Below, one piece after another: positions 36,987 through 37,203 of a stretch of 37,203 nt of DNA. Source of the stretch: Omnitrophica bacterium GWA2_41_15 (GTDB taxonomy: Bacteria; Omnitrophota; Gorgyraeia; Gygaellales; Profunditerraquicolaceae); NCBI GenBank assembly GCA_919902045.1, contig CAKKSP010000003.1:26210-63412 (forward strand), read 5' to 3'. Under the pieces are notes generated by a model. It did no database searches and was not told the DNA's origin. It saw only the letters and a program-made list of their open reading frames with translations. A program made the translations under genes and the position numbers. The number at the start of each line of letters is the position of its first letter. Within the stretch, counting starts at the first letter, position 1.

Positions 36987-37203
36987 ATGGCAACACGTAT
37001 TCGTTTAAGAAGGATCGGTAGCAATCCGAAAAAAAGGCCGCATTTTCATATCAGCGTTTTTAATGAGACGCGTAACAGGGACAGTTTATTTGTCGAAGAT
37101 CTTGGTATCTATGAACCAGTAGGAAAAGGTGTCCAGGTAAAACTTAATAAAGAGCGTTATGATTATTGGGTTAAAAAAGGAGCAGCACCTACTGATACAG
37201 TTA
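36987..37203 (+). CDS. rpsP: 30S ribosomal protein S16 (partial, runs off window)
   Basis: MATRIRLRRIGSNPKKRPHFHISVFNETRNRDSLFVEDLGIYEPVGKGVQVKLNKERYDYWVKKGAAPTDTV; SD aaggggg. Confidence 0.93.
   Translation, partial: MATRIRLRRIGSNPKKRPHFHISVFNETRNRDSLFVEDLGIYEPVGKGVQVKLNKERYDYWVKKGAAPTDTV

Noticed and set aside
1-37203. CRISPR arrays, tRNA/rRNA genes, prophage or IS transposases
   Set aside because: None recognised by eye; intergenic spaces are short and contain only the small repeats listed.

Overview
The window reads as ordinary bacterial chromosome with dense, mostly + strand operons. Overall gene make-up is reminiscent of Omnitrophota-like candidate phyla, but this is inference only. 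Left part (1-14.3 kb): a Wzc-type BY-kinase and an ExeA/XrtA-type AAA ATPase, an HD-GYP protein, four histidine kinases or kinase-like proteins, several response regulators, a FadL-like porin, and TusA plus DsrE-like sulfur carriers. Middle (14.3-20 kb): MarC, GlgC, a GNAT, then acyl-CoA dehydrogenase-EtfB-EtfA, with EtfA carrying an N-terminal 2x[4Fe-4S] ferredoxin. Right part (20-37.2 kb): SMC, a GGDEF protein (- strand), recA-recX-alaS, hisD-hisB-hisH-hisA-(PG-binding lipoprotein)-hisF-hisI, trpE and the start of rpsP. Main points of interest: (1) the smc gene is split inside its Walker A P-loop by a 548-aa intein with LAGLIDADG-type endonuclease motifs; (2) the SMC extein appears to lack a normal hinge; (3) three consecutive degenerate signalling genes (12942-14331): an 80-aa orphan DHp domain, a receiver with its phospho-acceptor Asp replaced by Asn, and an HD-GYP-like protein that lost its catalytic motifs; (4) 7-8 bp tandem repeats inserted in frame in alaS and hisH; (5) several families of small palindromic repeats, one bracketing a lipoprotein gene in the his operon and another carrying ribosome-binding sites.
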